A stretch of 64,000 nucleotides of DNA, from assembly GCA_029246285.1 (NCBI GenBank), contig JAQWNW010000043.1, positions 1 through 64,000 of the forward strand, written 5' to 3'. This stretch comes from Paracoccaceae bacterium (GTDB taxonomy: Bacteria > Pseudomonadota > Alphaproteobacteria > Rhodobacterales > Rhodobacteraceae). This document shows, piece after piece, positions 1 to 8,821 of this stretch. Numbering within the stretch: position 1 is the first letter of the stretch; each line of letters opens with the position of its first letter. A program made the position numbers and the translations under genes. Under the pieces are notes generated by a model. The model was given only the letters and a program-made list of their open reading frames with translations. It was not told where the DNA came from and did no database searches.

Positions 1-255
1 GCACCAGTAGGTGGATTAGATGATCGAAATGCTGCAGAGGCTTTATCATTTATTACTGCAATTACTGGTCTAAATAGCACAGGAGTTGTTTCTTTTGGCA
101 CCGATGCTGGCTATTTTAGTGATAAAGAATATTCAACAGTAGTATTTGGTCCAGGAAGTATTAGTCGGGCGCATAAACCCGATGAGTATATAAAGCTTTC
201 AGAGTTGGAGGAGGGGCTTGATTTTTTTGAAAAAGTCTCACAACATCTTAGTTAA
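1..255 (+). CDS. M20-family acetylornithine deacetylase-like protein, C-terminal end only
   Basis: The window opens inside this gene, so only the last 84 residues are visible. They read in frame from base 1 to a TAA stop at 253-255. The segment carries the C-terminal signature of ArgE-type M20 metallopeptidases: FGTDAG near residue 36 followed by GPGSISRAHKPDE, in which the histidine is a metal ligand of the family. ArgE enzymes remove the acetyl group from N-acetylornithine, but related deacylases share the same ending, so the substrate is uncertain. It lies tail to tail with the IclR gene, about 30 bases away. Confidence 0.75.
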   Translation, partial: APVGGLDDRNAAEALSFITAITGLNSTGVVSFGTDAGYFSDKEYSTVVFGPGSISRAHKPDEYIKLSELEEGLDFFEKVSQHLS

Positions 256-285
256 GAAAACCAACTATAAATAATACAAACATAT

Positions 286-1035
286 TTAAATAAAGCTGTG
301 CTCAACCAGCTGCTTAAATTGGTCACTTATAACAACTAATTCATTACCTAAAGTACTTCGTTTTTTTGCGGTAAAAGTATGAGATGGACCTATTGTTCCT
401 ATGCTAAAAAGGTTATTATTATTATTTACTTTAATTGGCACTGCTACACTTGCGATGCCATCTTGGATTTCCTCAACGCATTCTGCATATCCTCGAGTTT
501 GGATCAGTTGTAGTTCTGCTTCTAATTCTTTCTTCAAAACTTTGGTGTTTTTTGTGTATTGTTTTTTTGGACCATCAAGAATTTTTTGTTTGAGGGAGGT
601 AGCTGAAAAAGCTAAAATTGCCTTTGAGCAAGAACATGCGTGTAGTGGTCTGTATCCCAATCCAGGGTGTACAAAAGATGATGAAACTTTTTTTGGCGTT
701 TCTACATGGATAATTTCAACACCATTATTACGAAACCTAGATAAGAAAACTGCCTCATCAAATGATTTTGCAGTTTCTTGAAGTAATGGGCTGGTTAAAA
801 GGCAAATATCTTTGTCTAGAGTGCCAGTTCGAGTTATCGTTCTTAGTTTATCACCAATAACATACCGATTATTATTATTGGGATCTTCTATAAGCTCATG
901 ATTTAACAGTTGTTCAATCGTCCGATAACATGTGGGTTTTGGGATTTTTGAAAGTTTGTGAATTTCTAATGTTGAGATTTCTTTTCCGGAGTTTGAGATA
1001 ACATCAAGGATATTCATCATTCTTTCAATATTCAT
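286..1035 (-). CDS. IclR-family transcriptional regulator
   Basis: This 249-residue protein has the IclR layout: an N-terminal winged helix-turn-helix (roughly residues 1-65, with KLSKIPKPTCYRTIEQL as the recognition region) and a C-terminal effector-binding domain containing RPLHACSCSKAILAF and an ending GTIGPSHTF. IclR regulators usually control catabolic genes and often the gene divergently transcribed from them. Here that is the SBP56-like gene, whose start is 82 bases away, so control of the methanethiol-oxidase-like operon is a reasonable inference. It is the only recognisable transcription factor in the window. The effector cannot be deduced. Confidence 0.9.
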   Translation of the reverse strand: MNIERMMNILDVISNSGKEISTLEIHKLSKIPKPTCYRTIEQLLNHELIEDPNNNNRYVIGDKLRTITRTGTLDKDICLLTSPLLQETAKSFDEAVFLSRFRNNGVEIIHVETPKKVSSSFVHPGLGYRPLHACSCSKAILAFSATSLKQKILDGPKKQYTKNTKVLKKELEAELQLIQTRGYAECVEEIQDGIASVAVPIKVNNNNNLFSIGTIGPSHTFTAKKRSTLGNELVVISDQFKQLVEHSFI

Positions 1036-1117
1036 ATTTTTCTCATTTACTAAGAAGTATTATTAAAATATAAGAAAAAAGTAATTTAAGCAATATTTTA
1101 TTTTGGAAGGATTTATC

Positions 1118-2467
1118 ATGGAATGCTGTGGACCAGGTTATGCCTCCCCTGCTTTGGCAATACAGGCCCCACGTGAAAAGTTATTGTATACTATTGCAAT
1201 CTATACCGGAACTGGCATTCAAAAACCTGATTACCTCGCAACTGTCGATGTGGACTCAGGAAGCAAAACTTATTCAGAGGTTATACATCGGTTAGAAATG
1301 CCTGGAATAGGGGATGAATTACATCATATGGGTTGGAATGCTTGTTCATCTTGTCATGACGATAGTAGCATGGCTCGTAAATACCTCCTTTTACCTGGAG
1401 TAAGATCAAACAATATTCACATAGTTGATACCCAGACAGATCCAAGGGCACCTAAGCTTTTCAAGATAATTGATGGTAACGAAATTAAATCAAAAGCAAA
1501 TTTGTCTGGTCCACACACAGTTCATTGTTTGGAGAGTGAAATCATAATCTCCTTTTTAGGTGATGCAAAGGGCGAGGCTCCTGGGGGATATCTTCAACTT
1601 GATAAGGATTTTGAAATAGTTGGCCGATGGGAAAACTCAATGGGGGATATAAAATTTGGTTATGATTTTTGGTATCAACCTCGTCATAATGTCATGGTAT
1701 CCTCTGAGTGGGCTGCGCCAAATACTTTCATGCCTGGGTTTGATTTAGAGGAAGTTGGGCACCTAAAATATGGCAGAGAGTTACACTTTTGGGATTTTGA
1801 GAAAAAGGAGCCCGTTGAAACTTTTTATTTAGGTGAAGATGGTTTGATCCCACTTGAGGTAAAATTTCACCATAATCCTGATAGTTCTCATGGATTTTGT
1901 GGAGCTGCATTAAGTGCAAATGTGATACATTGGTGGAAAAACTCAGATGGAAAATGGGAATGGGAAAAAATAATCGATGTAGAGAATGAACCACATGCTG
2001 AGTGGCCAATCCCAATCCCTGGAGTAATGTCAGCTATATTGATCTCTATGGATGACAAATATCTTTATTTGAATAATTGGTTGCATGGAGATATGCGACA
2101 ATATGATATAAGTGATCCTCATAATCCAAAGTTAACTGGACAAGTTTGGATGGGTGGCTTGTTGGGAAAAGCTCCAGAGGTAAATGGAATAAAAATGGCC
2201 GGTGGGCCACAGATGTTTCAACTTAGTCTTGATGGAAAACGGCTCTACGTAACAACATCATTGTTTTCAACTTGGGATAATCAATTCTATCCAGAGATAA
2301 GGGAACAGGGTGGTGTTATGGTTATGATTGATTGTGATCCTGAAAATGGTGGAATGTCTATAAATCCAGACTTTATAGTAGACTTTGGTAAAGAGCCTAA
2401 TGGCCCTAGCCGATGCCATGAGGCTCGTTATCCTGGTGGCGATTGTACAAGCGATATATGGTTGTAA
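1118..2467 (+). CDS. Selenium-binding protein SBP56 family, methanethiol oxidase-like
   Basis: The 449-residue protein matches the SBP56 family along its whole length: CCGPGY at residues 3-8, PREKLLY, KPDYLATVDVD, DELHHMGWNACSSC at 67-79 and a beta-propeller body. Family members include bacterial MtoX, which oxidises methanethiol to formaldehyde, hydrogen sulfide and hydrogen peroxide. The start was set at the ATG at 1118 because GGAAGG sits 7 bases upstream; a TTG at 1103 overlaps that site. No signal peptide is visible, unlike periplasmic MtoX of methylotrophs. The stop overlaps the next start (TAATG), so it is translationally coupled to a ferredoxin. No SCO1 or MauG partner gene follows. 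Family assignment is firm, the methanethiol reaction is inferred. Confidence 0.85.
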   Translation: MECCGPGYASPALAIQAPREKLLYTIAIYTGTGIQKPDYLATVDVDSGSKTYSEVIHRLEMPGIGDELHHMGWNACSSCHDDSSMARKYLLLPGVRSNNIHIVDTQTDPRAPKLFKIIDGNEIKSKANLSGPHTVHCLESEIIISFLGDAKGEAPGGYLQLDKDFEIVGRWENSMGDIKFGYDFWYQPRHNVMVSSEWAAPNTFMPGFDLEEVGHLKYGRELHFWDFEKKEPVETFYLGEDGLIPLEVKFHHNPDSSHGFCGAALSANVIHWWKNSDGKWEWEKIIDVENEPHAEWPIPIPGVMSAILISMDDKYLYLNNWLHGDMRQYDISDPHNPKLTGQVWMGGLLGKAPEVNGIKMAGGPQMFQLSLDGKRLYVTTSLFSTWDNQFYPEIREQGGVMVMIDCDPENGGMSINPDFIVDFGKEPNGPSRCHEARYPGGDCTSDIWL

Positions 2468-2832
2468 TGACATATACCGTTAAAATAAAAAATAGAGAAA
2501 ACGCTAGTTATCAAGTAGATTCTAGACGACCACTTTTAGATAGTCTTCGTGAGCAAGGTGTGGATCTTCCCTACGGCTGTAAGTATGGTGGTTGTATTAC
2601 CTGTGCTGCTAAACTTACTTCGGGAAAAATTGATCAACGCCGTCAGGTTGCGCTTAATAACCGACAAATAAATGATGGTTATATAATATTGTGTGTGGCG
2701 CGACCAAAAAGTGATTGTACGTTGGAAATTGGCGTGGAAAGTCATGATAAGCTTTATAGAAATCCATTCCTAGATCCATTACAACCACATGAATTAAAGG
2801 CTGATATTGCAGCTTCAGAGGAGGTTAAGTGA
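2467..2832 (+). CDS. Plant-type 2Fe-2S ferredoxin
   Basis: This 121-residue protein has the classic chloroplast-type cluster spacing: Cys38, Cys43 and Cys46 (YGCKYGGCITC) and a fourth Cys at position 76 (IILCVARP). It should carry single electrons between a reductase and an oxidoreductase in the cytoplasm. The chosen ATG overlaps the SBP56 stop codon by one base; another ATG 9 bases upstream is possible. Its stop overlaps the next start as TGATG. The tight coupling suggests it serves the SBP56 protein or the CoA-binding protein, which would be an unusual partner for an SBP56 enzyme. The 45 residues after the last cysteine are longer than in minimal ferredoxins. Confidence 0.85.
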   Translation: MTYTVKIKNRENASYQVDSRRPLLDSLREQGVDLPYGCKYGGCITCAAKLTSGKIDQRRQVALNNRQINDGYIILCVARPKSDCTLEIGVESHDKLYRNPFLDPLQPHELKADIAASEEVK

Positions 2833-3290
2833 TGGGTATTATGGATCATAACGAGCCATACAGTAATGATTATCTGCAGGATATATTAAAGTCAGCAAAA
2901 ACGATTGCTATGGTTGGTGCTAGTCCGGATAAGACCAAGTTTAGTTACGGCGTCTTACGTGTCTTACATGAGACAGGATATGATATGATTCCAGTAAACC
3001 CTCGTCCTGATGTTGAGGAAATTCGAGGCATGAAAGTATTCAATTCGTTGGCTGAAATAGACAGATCAGTCGATATTGTTGAAGTTTTCCGACGTCCAGA
3101 AGATTTACTTGGTATTGCCCACGAGGCAATTGAAATTGGTGCAAAAGTTTTATGGGGGCAAATAGGTGTGCGAAACGACGAAGCGGCTCGTGTCGCGGAA
3201 AATGCTGGGATGAAAGTTGTTATGAATCGTTGCCCTAAGATAGAACTCTTCAGGCCTTTTTGGAAACCACGCTTGGATCTAAAAATATAA
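2832..3290 (+). CDS. CoA-binding domain protein (YccU type)
   Basis: A 152-residue single-domain Rossmann protein of the CoA-binding family. It shows KTIAMVGASPDKTKFSYGV near residue 22, GYDMIPVNPR, VDIVEVFRRPE and VLWGQIGVRND, all typical of the YccU-like stand-alone proteins related to the N-terminal part of succinyl-CoA ligase alpha chains. Such proteins bind CoA or a nucleotide, but their physiological role is not established. Starts at 2832 (TGATG overlap with the ferredoxin stop) and 2841 are both possible; the overlap argues for the former. It is the third gene of the SBP56 operon. Confidence 0.8.
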   Translation: MGIMDHNEPYSNDYLQDILKSAKTIAMVGASPDKTKFSYGVLRVLHETGYDMIPVNPRPDVEEIRGMKVFNSLAEIDRSVDIVEVFRRPEDLLGIAHEAIEIGAKVLWGQIGVRNDEAARVAENAGMKVVMNRCPKIELFRPFWKPRLDLKI

Positions 3291-3444
3291 TTACCCTAAC
3301 AAAACCAATAAAGATTTTGATAAAGCTACGTCTTTATTATAATATAAATGTAAGTATTAAATTAACGCTTGATTGGGATATATTCTTATGCCCGTTGCGC
3401 AATTTAATTTGGGGTATCTTAAGTAAGCGAGAGATTCACCAGAG

Positions 3445-3834
3445 ATGAGTTCTTATATAGAACAGTTAGATGAGGTTATGAAAATAGCTGTCTCTAACCC
3501 TAGCTTAATTTGGCTTCATGAGGATGATACTATTAACGAAGTTTATCGTATTTTTGGGAGGAAAGATAATCCTGCTGCAAATTTATCGACCTGGACAAGC
3601 GTTGATTGTCTACACCGATTTATGATCAGTGAAATGCATAGGGCAGTAATGAATAGGCGGGATGAGTGGTTCAAAAGCTGTACAGAGGAGACCTTCGTTA
3701 TGTGGTACATTTCGAAAGATTACAGGCCCACCATAAAAGAAGGTTATGATCGCTTAAAATATCTTAACACTTATGGTCAAACAGAATTTGCGTTCAATGA
3801 TTTAATAAAATATCCAGAAGAACCTAAAGTTTAA
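3445..3834 (+). CDS. DUF3291 family protein
   Basis: A 129-residue protein resembling DUF3291, a dimeric alpha+beta barrel fold related to antibiotic-biosynthesis monooxygenases. Visible marks are the WTSVDCLHRFM segment, the RRDEWF block and the MWYISKDYRPTIKEGYDRLKYL stretch followed by YGQTEFAF near the end. Function is unknown for the family. It lies 154 bases after the CoA-binding gene on the same strand, a gap that holds nothing I recognise, and ends 5 bases from the convergent TRAP permease. Membership of the SBP56 operon is possible but unproven. Confidence 0.65.
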   Translation: MSSYIEQLDEVMKIAVSNPSLIWLHEDDTINEVYRIFGRKDNPAANLSTWTSVDCLHRFMISEMHRAVMNRRDEWFKSCTEETFVMWYISKDYRPTIKEGYDRLKYLNTYGQTEFAFNDLIKYPEEPKV

Positions 3835-3839
3835 GTATT

Positions 3840-6197
3840 TTAAGGTTCGGCTGTAGTTGTTCTTTTAGCAACGGTTATATGGATGATTACTACTAAAATT
3901 GCGAGCAGAAGAGCTGGCAGATAGATAAATAATGATCCCGATAATAAAAGAATCGCTAATCCCAATCGGGTTATAACTTCCCAAGCTTTAAGAGGACGAT
4001 GATCAAAACCACACAATGCGCTTGCAACAAGATATAAGGAAATAATTAACCGAATTATTAACCAAACTAAGGCAGTGTAATTAAGGCTACCATCATACCC
4101 GGTTAAGTATTTTCCTTTGCTATCATCAGGGCTTAAAACAGCTGCTTCAATTAATAGTAATTCTGGATGAAAAGCGAAAACGAATGGTATAACAAAAATT
4201 ACTATACCAGACCTAACTGCAGAAAAACCGGTTGCCATTGGTTCTTCTTTTGTTATGGATGCTGCAGCAAAAGCAGCGATTGCGACAGGTGGCGTGATGG
4301 CAGAAGCTACGGCAAAATAGAAAATAAACATATGTGCGGTAAAAGTAGCAATACCCAGCCCCGCCAACATTGGTCCCATTAACAGTGCGACATTAATATA
4401 TGCTGGAACAGACGGCATACCCATGCCCAACAATACTGCCATTAACATTGTTAAAAGCAGAGCTATGAATAGAAGGAAAGGTGACCCAGTGACGCTGAGG
4501 TCCATAGCAGTAAGAACTCCAAGTATATCTCGAGCAATATAAGTTGAAAAGCCAGTTAGATTTAAACAAAAATCAATTACTGAAACACTTAAAAACATCA
4601 GATATAATGTTGAAATCATTACACCAGCGCCCCCTAGTGCTTTAAGTATTTTTTGAGGTTTTGCACGTATTTTTGGATCGAGAAATAAAAGTCCCATTAA
4701 TAATATACAGGCCCACCAACCAGATGATCCAGCATCACCTGCAGAGTTTTGAATAACTTTGAAAAACCAAGGTAATTGATCGGCGGTGCAACTGGTTGCT
4801 CCTGCAAGTTTTTCAACGCCAAATATCGAACCGATAAAACCACATCCAACTTGCTCTTTTGGAGTGAGTAATAGTCCCAAAATGAGTAATAATGGCGCTA
4901 TAATCATAATTAAATTAAATTTATCTTGTCTATCTAAAACCATATCATCGGTTATAACACCTATTGCTTTAATGTTTTGTTTTCTGGCTTGAAAAACAGC
5001 AGATAAAAATAGACATCCAAAATAGGCTATAGCTGGAATTAATGCCGCGATTATTACCTCTCTATATGGGACTTGTGTTAAAGCAGCCAAGATAAAAGCA
5101 GCTACGCCCATAATAGGGGGCATTATTTGACCTCCACTTGAGGCTGCCGCTTCTACTCCACCGGCAAAAATTTTGGAAAATCCTCTTTTGATCATCATTG
5201 GTATAGTTAAAACGCCAGTTGCTAAAACATTTACAACGGGACCACCTGAAATTGTTCCAAATAGTGCTGAGCTAACAATTGCCGCGTGAGCCGGTCCGCC
5301 ATTTAGTTTACGAGTCCATCTGAACGCTAATTTTATTAATGATTGACCGCCAGCTGAAGCACCAAATAAACTACCTAAAATAATAAATGGAAAGACGGTA
5401 TTTAATAAAATATCCATAAACCGTCCTAATAAACCGCTGCTATTATTAACAATGATATCGTGAACTTTTGGGCGCCCGTCGATGAGTTGCCTTGGATCGC
5501 TTCCTAGTTTGGTGACAATATACTTATTTATGTCTTCGGCGCCGTAGAAATACCAAACCGCTATTGTGAAAAATGTGTAAGCTACGACGATTATTGTAAC
5601 AACGACGAGCGGGAATCCCCAAACCTTAATATTGTATATTAAAAAAATTGTTATAGTCGTGGCCATTATTAGAAATAACCACACTCCAGTTGTAGCCATA
5701 CATTGAGGGTCATCGACACCACTCGGAGCGGGTAGGCCGTATAATTCTGCAAATGCTATTTCTTCTTTTAAACTTTCAGCGATGAGTTTTGCTCGTTCAC
5801 CAGTTATTTGATCGATAAGACAAACACTATCAATTTCAATTAGGTAGGTAATTGCCATCAAACTTGTTATTAAAAGCATCAATAGATCAAAGGCAATACC
5901 AAGCCTTTTACCCGTTTGTGTTTTTGCATCACGATAAAATGAATGCTTAAGTACTGTCACCAACATCATCACCATAAATGCTATTGGATGGGCCCATTCA
6001 TAAGGAAATTTACGAATTAGTACGGATTCAGTTTTAAAAATATTAGCAATTGTTTCCTCTAAACCTGGAATTGATGGGATGTTATTAACCATCCCAAAAA
6101 CCACCAAAAGAAGGCCAAATATTGTGGCTAATTTTATTCCAAGATCTTCATTTTCTCGAAGTTGAGGGGTTTCGTTATCAACAGCGTTTGATGACAA
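3840..6197 (-). CDS. TRAP transporter fused permease (4TM/12TM, DctQM type)
   Basis: This 785-residue membrane protein fuses the small (Q) and large (M) TRAP subunits, the arrangement that accompanies TAXI-type binding proteins. The N-terminal third has about four to five hydrophobic helices; the rest shows TRAP large-subunit features such as SGGPVVNVLATG, GGQIMPPIMGVAAF and MGMPSVPAYINVALL. It would use a sodium or proton gradient to import a small organic acid captured by the binding protein encoded upstream. A soluble loop of about 50 residues (near residues 120-165) is present. The start is a TTG at 6197 because an in-frame stop lies just upstream and no ATG precedes the first helix. Confidence 0.9.
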   Translation of the reverse strand: MSSNAVDNETPQLRENEDLGIKLATIFGLLLVVFGMVNNIPSIPGLEETIANIFKTESVLIRKFPYEWAHPIAFMVMMLVTVLKHSFYRDAKTQTGKRLGIAFDLLMLLITSLMAITYLIEIDSVCLIDQITGERAKLIAESLKEEIAFAELYGLPAPSGVDDPQCMATTGVWLFLIMATTITIFLIYNIKVWGFPLVVVTIIVVAYTFFTIAVWYFYGAEDINKYIVTKLGSDPRQLIDGRPKVHDIIVNNSSGLLGRFMDILLNTVFPFIILGSLFGASAGGQSLIKLAFRWTRKLNGGPAHAAIVSSALFGTISGGPVVNVLATGVLTIPMMIKRGFSKIFAGGVEAAASSGGQIMPPIMGVAAFILAALTQVPYREVIIAALIPAIAYFGCLFLSAVFQARKQNIKAIGVITDDMVLDRQDKFNLIMIIAPLLLILGLLLTPKEQVGCGFIGSIFGVEKLAGATSCTADQLPWFFKVIQNSAGDAGSSGWWACILLMGLLFLDPKIRAKPQKILKALGGAGVMISTLYLMFLSVSVIDFCLNLTGFSTYIARDILGVLTAMDLSVTGSPFLLFIALLLTMLMAVLLGMGMPSVPAYINVALLMGPMLAGLGIATFTAHMFIFYFAVASAITPPVAIAAFAAASITKEEPMATGFSAVRSGIVIFVIPFVFAFHPELLLIEAAVLSPDDSKGKYLTGYDGSLNYTALVWLIIRLIISLYLVASALCGFDHRPLKAWEVITRLGLAILLLSGSLFIYLPALLLAILVVIIHITVAKRTTTAEP

Positions 6198-6221
6198 AAG
6201 ATTATCTTTCTAGTAGAAGAA

Positions 6222-6254
6222 TAATCCCGGTTGATTTGCGTTCAACCGGGATTA
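6222..6254 (-). terminator. Perfect 13-bp hairpin between TRAP binding-protein and permease genes
   Basis: The arms at 6222-6234 and 6242-6254 are exact reverse complements with a 7-base loop (TTTGCGT). On the minus-strand transcript the hairpin starts 5 bases after the binding-protein stop codon and is followed by only a modest U-rich stretch (TTCTTCT). This looks like a leaky intercistronic terminator or an RNA-stabilising stem that yields more binding protein than permease. Confidence 0.75.
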
Positions 6255-6259
6255 AGTCG

Positions 6260-7306
6260 TTATGGTTTAGCGCAATCAGGTATTTGTACGCCTGCTTCTT
6301 CCCAAGCAGCTACGGCGCCAGGATGATACTTCATTCCAACTGCACCACAAAAGCCTGAATCTCCAGCACTTCCAGCTGTCTTCAATCCCAAGTTTTTAGC
6401 ATAAGCAGTGTTGGCGATTAGTTTATCGATGTTTGCGATATGAGTTGCTGTCATTGCTTTTGCGAGATCAAATGACATGTCTTTGTTGACGACTTGTGCA
6501 CCTGTGGTAACCATACCTCTCCAATAACCGTCTTCTGATATGATATTGACGCCTCCAGTGTATCCCATTTCATCAATTGGCACTACGATTGGAGCACTTC
6601 CCGGTCCTTTTGTTAACTTTTGAAAAGCTTCGCCCTCATAAATATCTTTAGGCACTGAGATGAGATTGATGTTTCCTGCTGAAAGGGCGCCAATCATAAT
6701 GTCTGATGGAATTGTGAATGGAAGTACATTTGCTTCGGCACTATTGTCAGTTATTGTCTTTGACATCTGCCCCCAATTTACCTGTAATCCTGTGTAACCC
6801 TCACCATCTTTTAGTCCAGTAACAACACTAATGACCTGTCTTGCATTAGTTAAAGCGCCACCTCTTGGAGGTCCGTTATAGACAACTTTTCCAGCCAAAT
6901 CCCAACTTTTTAAGCCTGTACTTTCGTATGCAAATAAATGAAAGGCACCAAGATTGTAAGGAAACAGTGCTCTTATGTTATCCATTTGTTTTGAACCTTC
7001 TTCCTTACCGGTCTTTGCATAAGGACCACGGCCATTCTTTAGAAGAAAAGGTAAGATTAGAGGTGTTATACCAACGTCTGTAGTTCCATTGGCAACATTT
7101 TGCAGGGTGTTTGTAAGTGTTGCCCCAGACTGTACTTGTAGCTCTGCAACGCCTGCTTCAGAAAGAATCTGTGCAAAGTGGCTAGTAACAGTGTGCGTGA
7201 CACCCCCAGCTCCTGCAGATTCTGCTGACAAATTTTCTGCCGCATTTGTTGCAGATGCAAATACAAATGGCAGCGCTAATAATCCCATAAATTTTGATTT
7301 AAACAC
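6260..7306 (-). CDS. TAXI-family TRAP transporter solute-binding protein
   Basis: The protein (348 residues) captures a substrate in the periplasm for the TRAP permease encoded just downstream. A GTG at 7306 was chosen as start because GAGAGG lies about 6-11 bases upstream; it gives a short typical signal peptide with a positively charged start, a hydrophobic core and an ATNA/AEN cleavage site near residue 19. The mature part shows the TAXI features THTVTSHFAQILSEAG, a GTTDVGI segment, a GPPRGGAL block and a GAQVVNKDMSFD stretch near the end. TAXI proteins bind small acids such as glutamate or 2-oxoglutarate in known cases; the ligand here is unknown. Confidence 0.9.
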   Translation of the reverse strand: MFKSKFMGLLALPFVFASATNAAENLSAESAGAGGVTHTVTSHFAQILSEAGVAELQVQSGATLTNTLQNVANGTTDVGITPLILPFLLKNGRGPYAKTGKEEGSKQMDNIRALFPYNLGAFHLFAYESTGLKSWDLAGKVVYNGPPRGGALTNARQVISVVTGLKDGEGYTGLQVNWGQMSKTITDNSAEANVLPFTIPSDIMIGALSAGNINLISVPKDIYEGEAFQKLTKGPGSAPIVVPIDEMGYTGGVNIISEDGYWRGMVTTGAQVVNKDMSFDLAKAMTATHIANIDKLIANTAYAKNLGLKTAGSAGDSGFCGAVGMKYHPGAVAAWEEAGVQIPDCAKP

Positions 7307-7646
7307 TTTAATTCCTCTCTTTTTTGGTTTCTGGAAATATGATTTCTGTTCCAGAAACTCCCCATTATAATTTAAGTTAACTATACTTTTTAAACTAGGC
7401 ACCTAAGTCTCATATAAGCAAGTTGTTTATTTTAAAAATTTATTATACTTAACATGTTAACAAAATGAATTTACAAAAAATTAGCCTTGGTGTAAAGAAA
7501 ATTTTATTTTCAATTTGTTGAGAATGAAAAATTTAAATAATTATGGGGTGGCATTTATGATACCCAAAAATTTTTGGTTTACTTAACGAGCCCTTAAGGT
7601 GATATTTTCAGATAGAGACTTAAAATAGGGGAAAGGCGCGGGTTAA
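7307..7646. other. 340-base divergent intergenic region without a gene
   Basis: This stretch separates the minus-strand TRAP operon from the plus-strand amidohydrolase gene and must hold both promoters. It is strongly A+T-rich. I see one clear palindrome (7449-7460) and no convincing open reading frame or RNA gene. I could not choose -35/-10 boxes with confidence. Confidence 0.6.
7449..7460. promoter_or_regulatory. 12-bp palindrome TTAACATGTTAA, possible operator
   Basis: A perfect palindrome near the middle of the divergent TRAP/amidohydrolase region, about 140 bases upstream of the TRAP binding-protein start and 187 before the amidohydrolase start. Its position and symmetry suit a dimeric regulator, but a 12-bp A+T-rich palindrome can arise by chance. 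Confidence 0.3.
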
Positions 7647-8762
7647 ATGAAAACAGGATTTTTTTATGACGAACGCTGCTTTTGGCATTCTGGTACAGGT
7701 TATGCTTTTGCAATTCCCGTCGGTGATTTAGTTCAACCCCTTGCTTCTGGTGGGTTACCTGAAGATCCTGAAACGAAGCGAAGAGTTAAGAATTTATTGA
7801 ATGTGACTGGTTTGCTCAATGAACTTGAAGTCAAGTCAGGTCCACTTGCAACTAGAGAGGACCTCGAGCGAGTTCATACAGCTAAATATCTAGATGATTT
7901 TAAATCAATATCAGATTCTGGCGGTGGCGAAGTAGTTCCATTTTCGACGACTCCTTTTACTCAGGGTGGTTATGAAACGGCGTCTTTATCTTCAGGGTTG
8001 GTAATTCATGCTTTGACTGATGTTTTAATTGGAAAAAATAAAAATGCTTATGCTTTGTCTCGTCCACCTGGGCATCACTGCTTGCCAGATAAAGCCATGG
8101 GGTTCTGTTTGTTCGCTAACATTGCAATCGCTATAAAAAATGCACGCTCAAATGGATTGGCTAAGAAGTTTGCTGTAGTAGATTGGGATGTCCATCATGG
8201 AAATGGGACGGAGGCGATTTTTATGGATGATCCAGATGTGTTGACAATATCGATCCATCAAGATCGCTGCTTTCCTCCTGATACTGGTAATATTGAGGAG
8301 CAGGGTGGTCGAGATGCTCGAGGAGCAAATATGAATATACCTTTGCCAGCTGGTTCAGGTCATTTGACTTATCTAGAAACATTAAATCGATTGGTTCTAC
8401 CAAAGTTAAGATCATTTCAACCAGAGGTAATTTTGGTTGCATGTGGCTTTGATGCATCCGGTGTCGACCCGCTCAGTAGAATGATTTGTAGCGCAAAGAC
8501 TTACTCAGAGATGACTAAATTACTTATGAAAACTGCGAAAGAAATCTGTAAGGATCGATTGGTATTTGCCCATGAGGGCGGTTATTCTGAAGTACATGTT
8601 CCGTTTTGTGCACATGCAGTATTGCAAGAATTATCAGGTAGTGAGATTGATGCGGGAGATCCTCTTGCGCCAATAATGGACTGCCAACAGCCAAACACTG
8701 AGATGCTAGAAGTTTATTCAAACATTATTAGTCGTTATAAAGATTTTTTTCAAATTGAGTAA
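7647..8762 (+). CDS. Histone deacetylase-like amidohydrolase (class II type)
   Basis: A 371-residue zinc amidohydrolase of the arginase/deacetylase fold. The catalytic set is intact: RPPGHH with His143 and His144, the metal ligands Asp181 and His183 in DWDVHHGNGT, Asp269 in CGFDASGVDP, and a catalytic-type Tyr313 in HEGGYS. Bacterial members (HDAH, acetylpolyamine amidohydrolases) remove acetyl groups from acetylated polyamines or other small amides rather than histones. The N-terminus (FFYDERCFWHSG) is typical of the HDAH branch. It is divergent from the TRAP operon and first in a plus-strand run. The substrate is not predictable from sequence alone. Confidence 0.9.
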   Translation: MKTGFFYDERCFWHSGTGYAFAIPVGDLVQPLASGGLPEDPETKRRVKNLLNVTGLLNELEVKSGPLATREDLERVHTAKYLDDFKSISDSGGGEVVPFSTTPFTQGGYETASLSSGLVIHALTDVLIGKNKNAYALSRPPGHHCLPDKAMGFCLFANIAIAIKNARSNGLAKKFAVVDWDVHHGNGTEAIFMDDPDVLTISIHQDRCFPPDTGNIEEQGGRDARGANMNIPLPAGSGHLTYLETLNRLVLPKLRSFQPEVILVACGFDASGVDPLSRMICSAKTYSEMTKLLMKTAKEICKDRLVFAHEGGYSEVHVPFCAHAVLQELSGSEIDAGDPLAPIMDCQQPNTEMLEVYSNIISRYKDFFQIE

Positions 8763-8821
8763 TAAAATAATTCGAGAAAAATAATATTGTTTGAGGTCCA
8801 GAATTATTCTAAGAGGCAAAA

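Noticed and set aside
3260-3448. A 62-codon plus-strand frame running from the CoA-binding gene into the gap before the DUF3291 gene.
   Set aside because: It starts inside a real gene, lacks a ribosome site and has a lysine/isoleucine-rich composition expected of A+T-rich non-coding DNA.
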